From the NCBI GenBank assembly GCA_947632355.1, contig CANROY010000005.1:1-37743 (forward strand): 37,743 bases of DNA, in the 5' to 3' direction. The translations under genes and the position numbers were made by a program. This DNA comes from an uncultured Bacilli bacterium. Lineage in GTDB: Bacteria > Bacillota_I > Bacilli_A > RF39 > UBA660. The notes under the pieces were generated by a model. It worked only from the letters and a program-made list of their open reading frames with translations. It was not told where the DNA came from and did no database searches. Numbering within the stretch: position 1 is the stretch's first letter; every line of letters begins with the position of its first letter. Shown here one piece after another: positions 18,741 to 29,284 of the stretch.

Positions 18741-19458
18741 CCTTCTTACCTCTTTTCATTAATAGAATATTTAAAATAACATTGATCATATAATACACAT
18801 TTTTCCAAGTATGAATAGAAGATTTGCCCCCTTCTCTATCCTTCATACGAACTCCAATTTCTTTTACTTTATATCCTCTTGATAAAATATAAACTGTGGA
18901 AATAGGTTCGGGATACTCCATAGGATAAATTTCTGTAAATAGTTTAATTAATTTTTTATTAATTGCTCGAAATCCACTAGTTGTATCATAGATTTTTTCT
19001 CCAGTTTTCCATTTTATAATTGTAGAAATAAGACGAATCCCTACTCTTCGTAATTGCGAAGATTTAAATTGACTTTTACTATCTTTAACAAAACGAGAGC
19101 CAATGACCATATCGGCTTTCTTTTCTAGGATGGGTTGTATTAATTTTTCTAAATCATCCGTATTATGTTGTCCATCTCCATCCAATTGAATAGCAATATC
19201 ATACTCATGCTCTAAAGCATACTTATAACCAGTTTGGACAGCTCCTCCAATACCTAGATTGGTAATTAAAGAAATATGAGGAATCGCATGTTCCGTTAAG
19301 ATTTTTTTGGTTTGATCAAAACTTCCATCATCAACAACTAAAACATCATAATTCGTTTTATGATTGGAATTATATTCCAAAATGGATTGATATGTCTTTT
19401 CAATATTATCTTCTTCATTGTAGGCTGGAATAATAATTAATACTTTTTCTTTTTTCAT
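18730..19458 (-). CDS. DPM1-like GT2 glycosyltransferase
   Basis: IIIPAYNEEDNIEKTYQSIL, VVDDGSFDQT, QLDGDGQHN, IGSRFV motifs. Confidence 0.93.
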   Translation of the reverse strand: MKKEKVLIIIPAYNEEDNIEKTYQSILEYNSNHKTNYDVLVVDDGSFDQTKKILTEHAIPHISLITNLGIGGAVQTGYKYALEHEYDIAIQLDGDGQHNTDDLEKLIQPILEKKADMVIGSRFVKDSKSQFKSSQLRRVGIRLISTIIKWKTGEKIYDTTSGFRAINKKLIKLFTEIYPMEYPEPISTVYILSRGYKVKEIGVRMKDREGGKSSIHTWKNVYYMINVILNILLMKRGKKDAN

Positions 19459-19517
19459 ATAATACCCTCTTATCTATTAATTTTATCAAAATCATTCATA
19501 TTATGTAAAGAATAGAG

Positions 19518-21428
19518 TTATTTAATATGCCAACATTTTTTTAAAAAATCAATTCTTTTTTTCATTTCTTGATGTTGTTCTTTTCCTAAAGAAAATTCTT
19601 TATTGATTCTATCATATATTTTCATTATTTCTTTAATATGTTTTGTATGATCCATAATACTACTAACATTATTTCCATGCTCACGATAATAATTTAACGT
19701 TTGCTTTGAATAGGCAACATCTCCGTTTTTTAAAACATTTAGATAGAATAACCAATCTCCTGCTTGTTGATAGTCACCAGATTCTAAAAAATATTCATGA
19801 TAATCCTTCTTTTTTATAATACAGCTTGATACATTGGCAATAGTACAATTCAAGTAAGAAAATTCTTTTATTTCTTGTAATCCGTTTTTAACATAGGATT
19901 TATCCCAATGATGCGTATTTCGAATATCAATTTGAGGAATAATAGTTTTCATAGTTATATAACCTTTTTCATCTATAAAAGCTGTATTTGCATAACTAAT
20001 TAAAATATTTTTATTTTTTTGTATTGGTTTTACCAAAGTTTTTAATAAATTCGATTCGCAATAATCATCTGCTTCTGCAATCCATACATAATCTCCACTA
20101 GCAATTTCAAAACCTTTTTCCCATTGTTTAAAAGCAGAACCACTGTTGATTTGATTGTATATTTTTGAAACTTTAATATAAGGATTTAAATCTTGTACCA
20201 AAGTATCAATTAAATCTCGTGAATGATCAGTAGAATAATCATCCAATAAAATAATTTCATAGATTTTATATGTTTGCTTTAATATACTATATAAACGTTC
20301 TATTAAAAATCTTTCATAATTATAATTTGGAATTACAACTGAGATTTTAATTGGTTCCTCTTTCCTTTTTTGTTGCAATTTAGCTAATTCTACTAAAGAA
20401 TTGTATGTTATTTTTTTAGGGATAACAGATTTTTTTCTCAATAAAATAGATAATAATTTATATAGTGTGATTAATAAGTTGGCCATAAAATAATGACCAT
20501 TACAAAGAAATTTTAACAAAACTTTATAATATAATCTATGTTTCTTCCCACTTAAATCTAAAAATCTCCAATATCTTGAATTTTTTCTAATATTATATTT
20601 TTGGGTTTGTTTGTTAAATTCTTTCAGCACTTTTTGACGATAGAAAAATCTTTTTTCTTTTGGAATTACATATAATAAAAGTAAAATCACTTGATGAAAA
20701 ATAAGTACATCTTTTAATTCATTAAAATACTTGGAACCCTTTATTCTTTCTATTGTGGTATCAACAGCCTCAATAATATCAAATCGTTTCATTGAAAATT
20801 TTGAATTTTGAATTGAATTTTCTCTTTGAACATAATTGTAATGACAAGGAGCATAAACAATCTTTTTAGCATTTACTAGAGTTGGAATAACAACTGCGAT
20901 ATCTTCATTAATTTTTCCTGTAGCAAATTCATATTTTTTAATCAAATCTGCTTTAAATAATTTATTGCATGCCGAAGCAGCTAGACCGTTATTTACAATA
21001 TTGATAATATTCCATTCTCCTTCACAACATTTGCAAATGGTTTCTACGTTCTTTTTTGGATAAACTAAATTCATATCACAAATGGCTACATCTGCATTTG
21101 TATCTTTCATAGAATTCCACAAAACTTCATAATAATCTTCATCAACATAATCATCGCTATCAATAAAGCCGATAAACTCGCCTTGCGAAACTTTTAATCC
21201 TCTATTTCTAGAATAAGCAAGTCCTTTATTTCCTTCATTATAGAGAACTACACATTTTTGATTTTTTTCGTATGATTTTAAAATGTTTTTAGAATGATCA
21301 GTGGAACCATCTTCTATTAAAATAATTTCTAAATTTTCATATGTTTGCTTTAATAAAGAATCAATACATTTTTCAATATATTTTTCAGTATTATAAATGG
21401 ATACAATGATTGATATTTTAGGGTTCAT
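19518..21428 (-). CDS. Tandem-domain GT2/GT2 glycosyltransferase
   Basis: Two separate GT2 nucleotide-binding segments: ISIIVSIYNTEKYIEKCIDSLLKQTY and ISVVIPNYNYERFLIERLYSILKQTY. Confidence 0.9.
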   Translation of the reverse strand: MNPKISIIVSIYNTEKYIEKCIDSLLKQTYENLEIILIEDGSTDHSKNILKSYEKNQKCVVLYNEGNKGLAYSRNRGLKVSQGEFIGFIDSDDYVDEDYYEVLWNSMKDTNADVAICDMNLVYPKKNVETICKCCEGEWNIINIVNNGLAASACNKLFKADLIKKYEFATGKINEDIAVVIPTLVNAKKIVYAPCHYNYVQRENSIQNSKFSMKRFDIIEAVDTTIERIKGSKYFNELKDVLIFHQVILLLLYVIPKEKRFFYRQKVLKEFNKQTQKYNIRKNSRYWRFLDLSGKKHRLYYKVLLKFLCNGHYFMANLLITLYKLLSILLRKKSVIPKKITYNSLVELAKLQQKRKEEPIKISVVIPNYNYERFLIERLYSILKQTYKIYEIILLDDYSTDHSRDLIDTLVQDLNPYIKVSKIYNQINSGSAFKQWEKGFEIASGDYVWIAEADDYCESNLLKTLVKPIQKNKNILISYANTAFIDEKGYITMKTIIPQIDIRNTHHWDKSYVKNGLQEIKEFSYLNCTIANVSSCIIKKKDYHEYFLESGDYQQAGDWLFYLNVLKNGDVAYSKQTLNYYREHGNNVSSIMDHTKHIKEIMKIYDRINKEFSLGKEQHQEMKKRIDFLKKCWHIK

Positions 21429-21431
21429 TTT

Positions 21432-22268
21432 TTATACCTCTTTCATATAGTTTATTAAAAGTTCTAATGATTTTAAACGTTCTTCTACTTTAAATAAATT
21501 TTTTAAACGTTCATCTTTATATAATTTTTTTAGTGAAACACTTTCTTTATGATAGACTTCCATTTTTGGATCATAAATAGTTTTTAAATGGTCTCTTTTA
21601 ATACGCACGTACAAAAAATCTTCTTCATGAAACAAGAATGTACCATCATAAAACGCATCTTCATATTTTTCTAAATATTTTTTGGAAAAAACAAGACAAC
21701 AACCATGCAAAGCAACATTCTTTTGTAAACGTTTGCCATTTGTTGGTTTTATAGGTTGTTTTAATTTATGTTTTAGAGTTAAATAAACTTTTAGTAAACA
21801 AGTTAAGAATGCACTTTTATAAATTGCAATTAATTTTTTTAAATACTCAATTTCTTTTAAAACTCGTTCTTCATTTTCATAGGCAGGAAATGGATTACAA
21901 GAATCTCCTTCTGTAATAATTTTTCCACCTAACATATCAAAATGGTACTTTTTATCATTTTCTTTTATACGTGTAATAAAATCATTTTGCGTTATTAGAA
22001 CATCATTGTTTAAAACAACAATATATTTTGGATCATATTTACTTTTTGCTAATTGAATTCCTTTATTATTGGCTTTAGCAAATCCTAAATTTTCTTTTAA
22101 TAAAATTAAATCATCCACTTGTTGTTGCAACATAGCAGCAGCTCCAGCCTTCAAAGAATGATTATCCACGACAATAATTTTTTTACTCCCTTTTATCTTT
22201 TTTATCGACTCAATAGAATGAATAGTATCATCTAAATTATAATAATGCAAAATGACAAAAGCAACCAT
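21432..22268 (-). CDS. GT2 family glycosyltransferase
   Basis: ILHYYNLDDTIHSIESI, VVLNNDVLIT, FLFHEEDFLYVRI. Confidence 0.88.
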   Translation of the reverse strand: MVAFVILHYYNLDDTIHSIESIKKIKGSKKIIVVDNHSLKAGAAAMLQQQVDDLILLKENLGFAKANNKGIQLAKSKYDPKYIVVLNNDVLITQNDFITRIKENDKKYHFDMLGGKIITEGDSCNPFPAYENEERVLKEIEYLKKLIAIYKSAFLTCLLKVYLTLKHKLKQPIKPTNGKRLQKNVALHGCCLVFSKKYLEKYEDAFYDGTFLFHEEDFLYVRIKRDHLKTIYDPKMEVYHKESVSLKKLYKDERLKNLFKVEERLKSLELLINYMKEV

Positions 22269-22270
22269 AA

Positions 22271-23050
22271 TTAAACCTCCTCAGCAAACCCCTTTGCTAA
22301 TTTTTTAAATAAGAGATAAGCAAGGGTACAAAAGGCAATGCATCCTACTATTAAAAACCCTAATGATCCTAAATTTGGCATTTGTTGATAGAAAAAGATG
22401 TCACGATAAGAATTAATAATTAAACCTAATGGATTTAAATTGATAATGGAAGCAATTTTAGTACCAGCAAACATGGTTGGTGAATAAAGAATTGGAGTTG
22501 CATAAAAAAGCATAGTTACAAAAAAGTTAATAATATACTCTAAATCTCTTATATAAATATCAATAGCACTGGTAATGAGTACAACCCCTAAAGAAAATAA
22601 ATATTGAGCAAGAACTATAACCGGTAACCATAAAATATAAAAACTTAAGCCAATGCCAGAACAAAACAAGAAAATTAAAATAATTAAACAAGAAATTAAA
22701 AAGTTAATCATACCACTTGTAACAACAGAAATAGGCAGTATTTCTCTAGGAAAATATACCTTTTTTATAATGCCGGCGTTCCCTAAAATAGAAGTGGTAC
22801 CAAGAGCAATTGTATTCGTAAACCAAGTCCAAGGAAGAACACCAATAATGATAAACGTAACATAATGCGGTTCTGTACTTTTTAATAAAAATGGAAACAC
22901 AATCGCATAAACTAAAGTCATTAAAAGAGGATTAACAAAAGACCATAAAACACCTAAAAAAGAGCCTTTGTATTTTCCACGTATTTCTTTTTTAACACTG
23001 GTTTTTAATAGTTCACGATATTTATATAATTCTTTAAACATATTAACCAC
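22271..23050 (-). CDS. Polysaccharide ABC exporter, permease (Wzm/TagG-like)
   Basis: ABC-2 permease; ELLKTSVKKEIRGKYKGSFLGVLWSFVNPLLM is typical. Confidence 0.93.
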   Translation of the reverse strand: MVNMFKELYKYRELLKTSVKKEIRGKYKGSFLGVLWSFVNPLLMTLVYAIVFPFLLKSTEPHYVTFIIIGVLPWTWFTNTIALGTTSILGNAGIIKKVYFPREILPISVVTSGMINFLISCLIILIFLFCSGIGLSFYILWLPVIVLAQYLFSLGVVLITSAIDIYIRDLEYIINFFVTMLFYATPILYSPTMFAGTKIASIINLNPLGLIINSYRDIFFYQQMPNLGSLGFLIVGCIAFCTLAYLLFKKLAKGFAEEV

Positions 23051-23774
23051 ACACCTTTATGTATTCATTAATGACTTCTTCGTCTGATCCATCCATTTTT
23101 ACTTTGCCTTCATGTAACCATATGGCACGTTTGCAAAGTTTTTTGATAGCATCCAAACTATGACTTACAATCACTATAGTTGTTCCATCTTTTTTTAATT
23201 CTTCTAATTTTTGAAAACACTTATCTTGAAAATGTTGGTCTCCTACTGCTAAAATTTCATCAATAAGCAAAATTTCTGCATCGACATTAATGGCTACTGA
23301 AAAAGCAAGACGCATATACATACCAGATGAATAAGTACGTACAGGACTATCAATAAATTCTCCTAATTCGGAAAATTCAATGATTTTATCTAAACGAGCA
23401 TCAATTTCTTCTTTTGTTAAACCGAATATTGCGGCATTAAAATAAATATTTTCACGCCCAGTAAAATCCGGATGAAAACCCGCTCCTAACTCAAGCAAAG
23501 ATGTAAGTTTTCCATGGGTTACTATTTTACCTTGTGTAGGATAAATAATTTTCGTCATCAATTTCAAAAGTGTCGATTTGCCACTACCATTCACTCCAAT
23601 TAATGCAACCGTTTCTCCCTTATTTATAGTAAGAGAAATATCTTTTAAAACAATGTGATTGTCTGCTTTTTTCTTATTCCAAAACACAAGTCTTTCTTTT
23701 AGAGTGCTTGGTTTATCATAATAAAGTTTAAAACTTTTCGTAACGTTTTTTACTTCAATCGCAACCTCATTCAT
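23043..23774 (-). CDS. Polysaccharide ABC exporter, ATP-binding protein (Wzt/TagH-like)
   Basis: Walker A GVNGSGKSTLL, LELGAGFHPDFTGRENIYFN, YSSGMYMRLAFSVA, LLIDEILAVGD. No long C-terminal carbohydrate-binding domain. Confidence 0.95.
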   Translation of the reverse strand: MNEVAIEVKNVTKSFKLYYDKPSTLKERLVFWNKKKADNHIVLKDISLTINKGETVALIGVNGSGKSTLLKLMTKIIYPTQGKIVTHGKLTSLLELGAGFHPDFTGRENIYFNAAIFGLTKEEIDARLDKIIEFSELGEFIDSPVRTYSSGMYMRLAFSVAINVDAEILLIDEILAVGDQHFQDKCFQKLEELKKDGTTIVIVSHSLDAIKKLCKRAIWLHEGKVKMDGSDEEVINEYIKVCG

Positions 23775-23876
23775 GCATATTCCTCCTAATCTATATCTTT
23801 ATTTATTCTATCAAATTGTTTATTCTTTGTCTATTTTTCTAGTAAAATTAGTCCATATTTGCATAAAAATCTATTA

Positions 23877-25031
23877 TCACCAAATTTTTTTATACTCCTC
23901 TACTACTTTTCCCCACGTATAAGCACTTTTTATACGTTCTTTGGCTAAAGTTTCATATTTTTTTATCATTTTTGAATCAAATTGTTCACATTTATCTAGA
24001 ATTCTTACCAAATCATTTTTGAAGCGACTAAAATATAAACAACTGGTCATTCCTACTTCTACATTATAAATAGCATTGTATAAAATATTGATTTTTGTTG
24101 TCGCAAGGGCTTCTAGTAAACTTGGATTTGTTCCTCCAGCACTATGACCATGAATATAAGCAAAAGCATTTTTTCTAAAATAAAGTAAGGAAGGTTTATC
24201 ATAAATGGGTCCTATAAACTTAATTCTTTTATCCGATAAAAAATTTGTTTTTTGTTGTAATTGTTTATAAAATTTATTTTGTTCAACATTCGAAATAATT
24301 ACTAAATCTTTTTTGGTATTTGAATTTCTAAATTCACGAATCACAAGTTCATAGTTATTTTCAGGCACAAATCTACCAACCATTAAGTAATAATTATTTT
24401 CTTTTATGTTGTATTTTTTTAGAATATTTTCGACAAGTTCTGTTTTTTCTTCTTTTTCATTTAAATAAGCACCATACGGAATAAAATAGGTTTTCTTCTT
24501 ATATTTTTTATATTTATTATCAATATAATTTTGAATGGCTTTGCTATCGCAGACTATAAAATCACTATGTTTTACCATACAGGCCTCACTAATTTTAAAG
24601 CATTCCTTAATCCACCAAGCCCATTTATCTCTCATCCATTCTAAGCCATCAGGATTTAAATAAATAAGTATTCCTTGTTTTTTTAATGAATGAATTAAAA
24701 AAGAATAAAAAGGTCCTACACGACAACCTAAAACATAGACAACTACATTTTCTAAATGGTTTTTCTTTATGTACTGTTTTAAATATTTTAGTGCATTTAT
24801 GGCATAGAAAAACATGGTAACGAACCCTATTTTTGGAGTATAAACTTGCATACAAGAAACACCATCTTTATCCAAGATCGTTTTGTTTTCTTTCTTGTTG
24901 TGATTCAGTTCTGGTATATGGAATTTAACAGACTTATCTTTATAATTTTGAATTAGATTTGTCACAAAAGTTTCCCATCCGCCATAATTTGATTGATAGC
25001 CTCTTGCACCAATAATGATTATATTTTTCAT
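23877..25031 (-). CDS. DUF1972-type glycosyltransferase (rhamnosyltransferase-like)
   Basis: N-terminal MKNIIIIGARGYQSNYGGWETFVTNLI is the DUF1972 signature; C-terminal GT4 fold. Confidence 0.85.
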   Translation of the reverse strand: MKNIIIIGARGYQSNYGGWETFVTNLIQNYKDKSVKFHIPELNHNKKENKTILDKDGVSCMQVYTPKIGFVTMFFYAINALKYLKQYIKKNHLENVVVYVLGCRVGPFYSFLIHSLKKQGILIYLNPDGLEWMRDKWAWWIKECFKISEACMVKHSDFIVCDSKAIQNYIDNKYKKYKKKTYFIPYGAYLNEKEEKTELVENILKKYNIKENNYYLMVGRFVPENNYELVIREFRNSNTKKDLVIISNVEQNKFYKQLQQKTNFLSDKRIKFIGPIYDKPSLLYFRKNAFAYIHGHSAGGTNPSLLEALATTKINILYNAIYNVEVGMTSCLYFSRFKNDLVRILDKCEQFDSKMIKKYETLAKERIKSAYTWGKVVEEYKKIW

Positions 25032-25047
25032 TTCTCTTTCTCCTTGC

Positions 25048-25899
25048 TTATTTTTTTCTAAACATACCTTCTATTTGCAAACCAAATAGATAAAAATAGT
25101 AAAATATTCTTAATATTAGAATAGCAAATACATTTCTTTTTACTATCTCTTTTTCATAATAAAGTTGGCTATCTTTTATTAGTTTAAATTTCTCAATACG
25201 TTTTACATTTTTAGAAATACATTGATCTAATGCATGAAGTACCGTAACACGATTATTAACATATGTTTTGTATCCTAAATCCTTTAATTTTTTGGCCATA
25301 ATAATTTCTTCGTAATACAAAAATGTATGTTCATCAAAATAGCCGATGGCATCTAATACTTCTTTTTTTATAATAAAAAAGCATCCTTTTACAACATCTA
25401 CTTGTGTTAAATCCTCTTTATAGTTTTCTTTGGGATAAGAAAGTATTGAAAACTCAAAACGTCTTACAAATGGAATATTTGAAATTAATTCAGATAGAAA
25501 TGTCGGAAGTTTCCAACCACGAGAAATACCTAATGGTTCTTTAATAACGGGGGCAATTACCGAAATATTTTCATTTTCTAAATCATGCAGTAAAATCCCT
25601 AAATCTTTTTCTCTTACAATAATATCAGGATTACTAATAATAATATTTTCTACATTCAATTTTTCTATTGCATATTGAATACCAATATTATTCCCAGCCG
25701 CATAACCATTATTCTCTTTTGCTTCAACTAAAATAATTTTATCAGTTTCTAATTTTTTTAACTCTAAAATAGAATCGTCTGTACTTTTATTATCTACAAT
25801 TATTATATAATCTAATGTTTTATACTTCTTAATGTCTTGTACGAGTAACTTTGTATTTTCCCAATCATTGTAATTTAAAATAATTATGGCATTTTTCAT
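25048..25899 (-). CDS. GT2 family glycosyltransferase (rhamnosyltransferase-like)
   Basis: IILNYNDWENTKLLVQDI, VDNKSTDDS, FFIIKKEVLDAIGYFDEHTFLYYEE. Confidence 0.9.
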   Translation of the reverse strand: MKNAIIILNYNDWENTKLLVQDIKKYKTLDYIIIVDNKSTDDSILELKKLETDKIILVEAKENNGYAAGNNIGIQYAIEKLNVENIIISNPDIIVREKDLGILLHDLENENISVIAPVIKEPLGISRGWKLPTFLSELISNIPFVRRFEFSILSYPKENYKEDLTQVDVVKGCFFIIKKEVLDAIGYFDEHTFLYYEEIIMAKKLKDLGYKTYVNNRVTVLHALDQCISKNVKRIEKFKLIKDSQLYYEKEIVKRNVFAILILRIFYYFYLFGLQIEGMFRKK

Positions 25900-25983
25900 A
25901 TTCTAACCTCATTATTATTTTATCAAAATAAAAAAAGAAAAAAAAGGAAATTCTTGCATTCACCTTTTTCGTCTTTATATTTA

Positions 25984-28140
25984 TCACATTTTCTTAAACA
26001 CATTTAATAATATATCTTTTGTATTTTGATTTGTGTACGCATCTACCGTTTGTAAAGCATTCTTAATTTTTTTATTCTTAGCGGTTGTTTTCATACTTAA
26101 AACTTCTAGTATTCTTTCTGCCAGTTCTTTTTCATTGCTAGGATTAAATAGTAAACTATTTTCATCATTTAAGTAATCACTTGGACCATATTTATTCGGA
26201 CCAATCACCAAAGTAGAGGTTGCCATCGCTTCTAAGCCAATAAGTCCTAGACTTTCACTTTTCATACGTGTTGGATAGACAAGTGCTTCTAAAGAATTAT
26301 AAATACTCACTAATTCTTCTTGAGAGACCATTGGTTTTCGAATGACTAGTTTCTCTACTTTATATTTTTTAATTAAATTTTCTAAAGTAGATTCTTCCCT
26401 ACCACTACCAACTAAAATAAAACGAATATTCTTATCTAATTTTTTACTTTTCTTTAATTCATTGATGGCTTTTATATACGTATCGTAGCCTTTATCTTTA
26501 TCAATACGACTAACAAATCCAAAGTATTTGTATTTCGAATCTAAGGAAGCATTTTTTAAGGCTGTTTTTTTATTTATCTTTTTAAATACATCTATATTTA
26601 CGCCACCTGAAGGATACACAACAATTTTCTTTTTATCTATATGATAATCTTTCATTAACACTTTCTTAAAATAGTTAGAAGGTGAAATAATGATATCGGA
26701 TGCTTTTAAGAAAAGTTTAGTAAGCAACTGATAGTTTTGATCCGTTTTTGTATCGGATACTACATCGTTTCCATGAACATTCATCACTAACTTAGTGTCT
26801 CGAGATAAAAGTTTTGGAATAAATACTCCTGCAGGTGTATGTGAAGCAAAATGTACATAGATATAATCATAGTTTAAGAAGGTTGCTTCTAAAAGCGATA
26901 GACCACACATACGCACGTATTCTATAAATTTATTCCATTTTCCAATCGTTTTATTCATAAATGCTAAATCAATCGTATAACCATTAGCAATTAATAAATC
27001 ATAGGTATTCTTAACAAAGACACCATAGTGCGGATTTTTACTATCCGGATACATATTGCTAACCAGTAAGATATCTTTTTTTCTTATGCCTGTATCCGTT
27101 TTCGAAATAGGTACTAAACAAGCAATAAAGAAAATAAGATAAGGATTTGTAAGAACATTTCCTAAACAAGATAAAAGAAGAACAAGAATAAAGATAAAAA
27201 TATAATTTTTCTTTAACTTTATTTGTTTTAAAGCATACGCAAAGTAAATCAGATAAAAAAGACTTCCAATAAACCCTATACTATAAAAAATATCCAAAGC
27301 ATCTATTTCTACTACTGTTCTATTTTCTACTCCAAAACCAAGAAGTTTTTCTACACCACTTCCATCTAAATAACTTTGATTTGCATTTTTAATATTTGTA
27401 ATGCGTCCATGAAACATTTCATTCATTGATGTATATTTTAAAGGCAATAGTTCTTCTATATGCATATTTGGTAAATAAACGGTAATTCCTAAAGCAATCA
27501 CCAAAATAGTTATCAGCGTTTTAAAGGAATCTTTTTTACAATATGCAAATACTTTTTTTATATTGCATAGAAGAAAACCAATAAAAAGAAGTAAAAAGCT
27601 TAAATAAAACGTTTTGGCTTTGATAAACAAACTAGAAAGTAATAGTAGAAGGAGCATAAAAAGTTTTAATAAATACGAATGACTTTCTATTAAATAAACA
27701 AAAGATAAACTAAAAGTTATAAATAAAAGATAAACAAAAGAATAAGGAATCGTTATAGAAAAAAGATTGGCTATTAAAAATAGAGTAAAGTAAAGACAAC
27801 TAACAATCGTAATCGTTTGTTTATTTATTTCTTCACCTTCATAAGTTGTAAAAAATAAGAGTAATGTTGGTAAAGAAAATAAAGTTAAAATATAAGTAAG
27901 TTCTTTTCCAAAAGATAAATGTGTTTTTAAACAATACGTAAGAAATAAAACAAAAAAGATTCCTAAAAAAATGAGTATTTTATGATTTTCTTTTCTTTTT
28001 AAAAGAAAGAATAGTACAAAAAGTAAAAGTATTCCTTTCACTCCTAAAACTAGATTATAGCAAACAGGATGCAAGCAAGAAAAGAAATCAAGAAATGGTA
28101 ATAAAAATAGAAAATAATGAAAATAACCTTTTTTTATCAT
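25984..28140 (-). CDS. O-antigen-ligase/polymerase-like membrane domain fused to a GT4 glycosyltransferase
   Basis: About 350 N-terminal aa of TM helices, then LLVSNMYPDSKNPHYGVFVKNTYDLL ... FGFVSRIDKDKGYDTYIKAINEL ... YPTRMKSESLGLIGLEAMATST. Confidence 0.82.
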   Translation of the reverse strand: MIKKGYFHYFLFLLPFLDFFSCLHPVCYNLVLGVKGILLLFVLFFLLKRKENHKILIFLGIFFVLFLTYCLKTHLSFGKELTYILTLFSLPTLLLFFTTYEGEEINKQTITIVSCLYFTLFLIANLFSITIPYSFVYLLFITFSLSFVYLIESHSYLLKLFMLLLLLLSSLFIKAKTFYLSFLLLFIGFLLCNIKKVFAYCKKDSFKTLITILVIALGITVYLPNMHIEELLPLKYTSMNEMFHGRITNIKNANQSYLDGSGVEKLLGFGVENRTVVEIDALDIFYSIGFIGSLFYLIYFAYALKQIKLKKNYIFIFILVLLLSCLGNVLTNPYLIFFIACLVPISKTDTGIRKKDILLVSNMYPDSKNPHYGVFVKNTYDLLIANGYTIDLAFMNKTIGKWNKFIEYVRMCGLSLLEATFLNYDYIYVHFASHTPAGVFIPKLLSRDTKLVMNVHGNDVVSDTKTDQNYQLLTKLFLKASDIIISPSNYFKKVLMKDYHIDKKKIVVYPSGGVNIDVFKKINKKTALKNASLDSKYKYFGFVSRIDKDKGYDTYIKAINELKKSKKLDKNIRFILVGSGREESTLENLIKKYKVEKLVIRKPMVSQEELVSIYNSLEALVYPTRMKSESLGLIGLEAMATSTLVIGPNKYGPSDYLNDENSLLFNPSNEKELAERILEVLSMKTTAKNKKIKNALQTVDAYTNQNTKDILLNVFKKM

Positions 28141-28159
28141 TTTTAAACACCTTCCTAAA

Positions 28160-29230
28160 TTATTTATTTTTTTTATTCTCTTTATGATGGTTAAACAAAA
28201 TATTTGTTTTTAAAACTATAAATAAGAAAATAAGCATTAAACCTATATAAATTAAAATCACATAGCTTGTATCTCCTAGAGCATAGAAAATAGATAGACC
28301 AGCAAAGATAATATCAATTGCATAAATAATGAGTAAAGAAGTTCTTGTTGAAAATTGCATATTTAAAAGTTGATGATGAAAATGTTCTCTGTCTGGCGTA
28401 TTTAATGGATTTTGTTTTTTTAAAATTCTTCTTAATATGGAGAAGACAACATCCAGTATTGGTGTTGCTAATATAATAAGTGGAATAATTAAAGATGTGA
28501 ATGTTGCGGTTTTATATCCTAAAAGGGTTGTAACAGCAATAATAAATCCTAAAAAGTTACTTCCAGTATCTCCTAAATAAATTCTAGCCGGTGGAAAGTT
28601 ATAAACCAAAAATCCTAATGTTGCCCCTAGCATAATAAGAGCAAGTGTTGTATCTAAACCTTGTTGAGCGTTCATCATAAAGGCAATTACCGAAATCGTT
28701 AAAAAGTATATAGAACTAATACCAGAACATAAACCATCTAATCCATCCGATAAATTAATAGCATTCATAATCGCTAAGATTAAAACAATGGTAATGAGAT
28801 AATTCCAAGGAGTTGCAAATGTAAAATGGAATCCTAAAATACTAACATAATTTAAAGAAATTTGCCCATAAAAAACAACAATACAGGCAGCGACAATTTG
28901 CGTAAGTAATTGATATCTTGCTCTTAAGGGACTAATATCATCGATAAAGCCCATAAAGATAAGTAAAAAACTACCCATTAAAATAGAAAGCATTTGGACA
29001 CTACTTCTTGCGTATAGCATATAACCAAGCATGAAAGAAAAGAAAATAGCAAGACCTCCTAAAGTAGGCATTGGTATTTTATTTAAACGTCTTTTATTAG
29101 GATAATCAAAAGCTTTTACGTGTCTGGCAATTCTTTCTACAATTGGGGTAACAACTAAACTACATAAAAACGTAACAAATACAATGATAAATACATCATG
29201 ACCATTTACATACATCTTTATCACATCCAA
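28160..29230 (-). CDS. MraY/WecA/TagO family undecaprenyl-phosphate glycosyl-1-phosphate transferase
   Basis: RRLNKIPMPTLGGLAIF, FMGFIDDISPL, NAINLSDGLDGL, YLGDTGSNFLGF, REHFHHQLL. Confidence 0.95.
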   Translation of the reverse strand: MDVIKMYVNGHDVFIIVFVTFLCSLVVTPIVERIARHVKAFDYPNKRRLNKIPMPTLGGLAIFFSFMLGYMLYARSSVQMLSILMGSFLLIFMGFIDDISPLRARYQLLTQIVAACIVVFYGQISLNYVSILGFHFTFATPWNYLITIVLILAIMNAINLSDGLDGLCSGISSIYFLTISVIAFMMNAQQGLDTTLALIMLGATLGFLVYNFPPARIYLGDTGSNFLGFIIAVTTLLGYKTATFTSLIIPLIILATPILDVVFSILRRILKKQNPLNTPDREHFHHQLLNMQFSTRTSLLIIYAIDIIFAGLSIFYALGDTSYVILIYIGLMLIFLFIVLKTNILFNHHKENKKNK

Positions 29231-29284
29231 CTTTATTATAACGTAATTAATGAAAAAAAAGAAGAAAAACTAATTTTCTACTTT

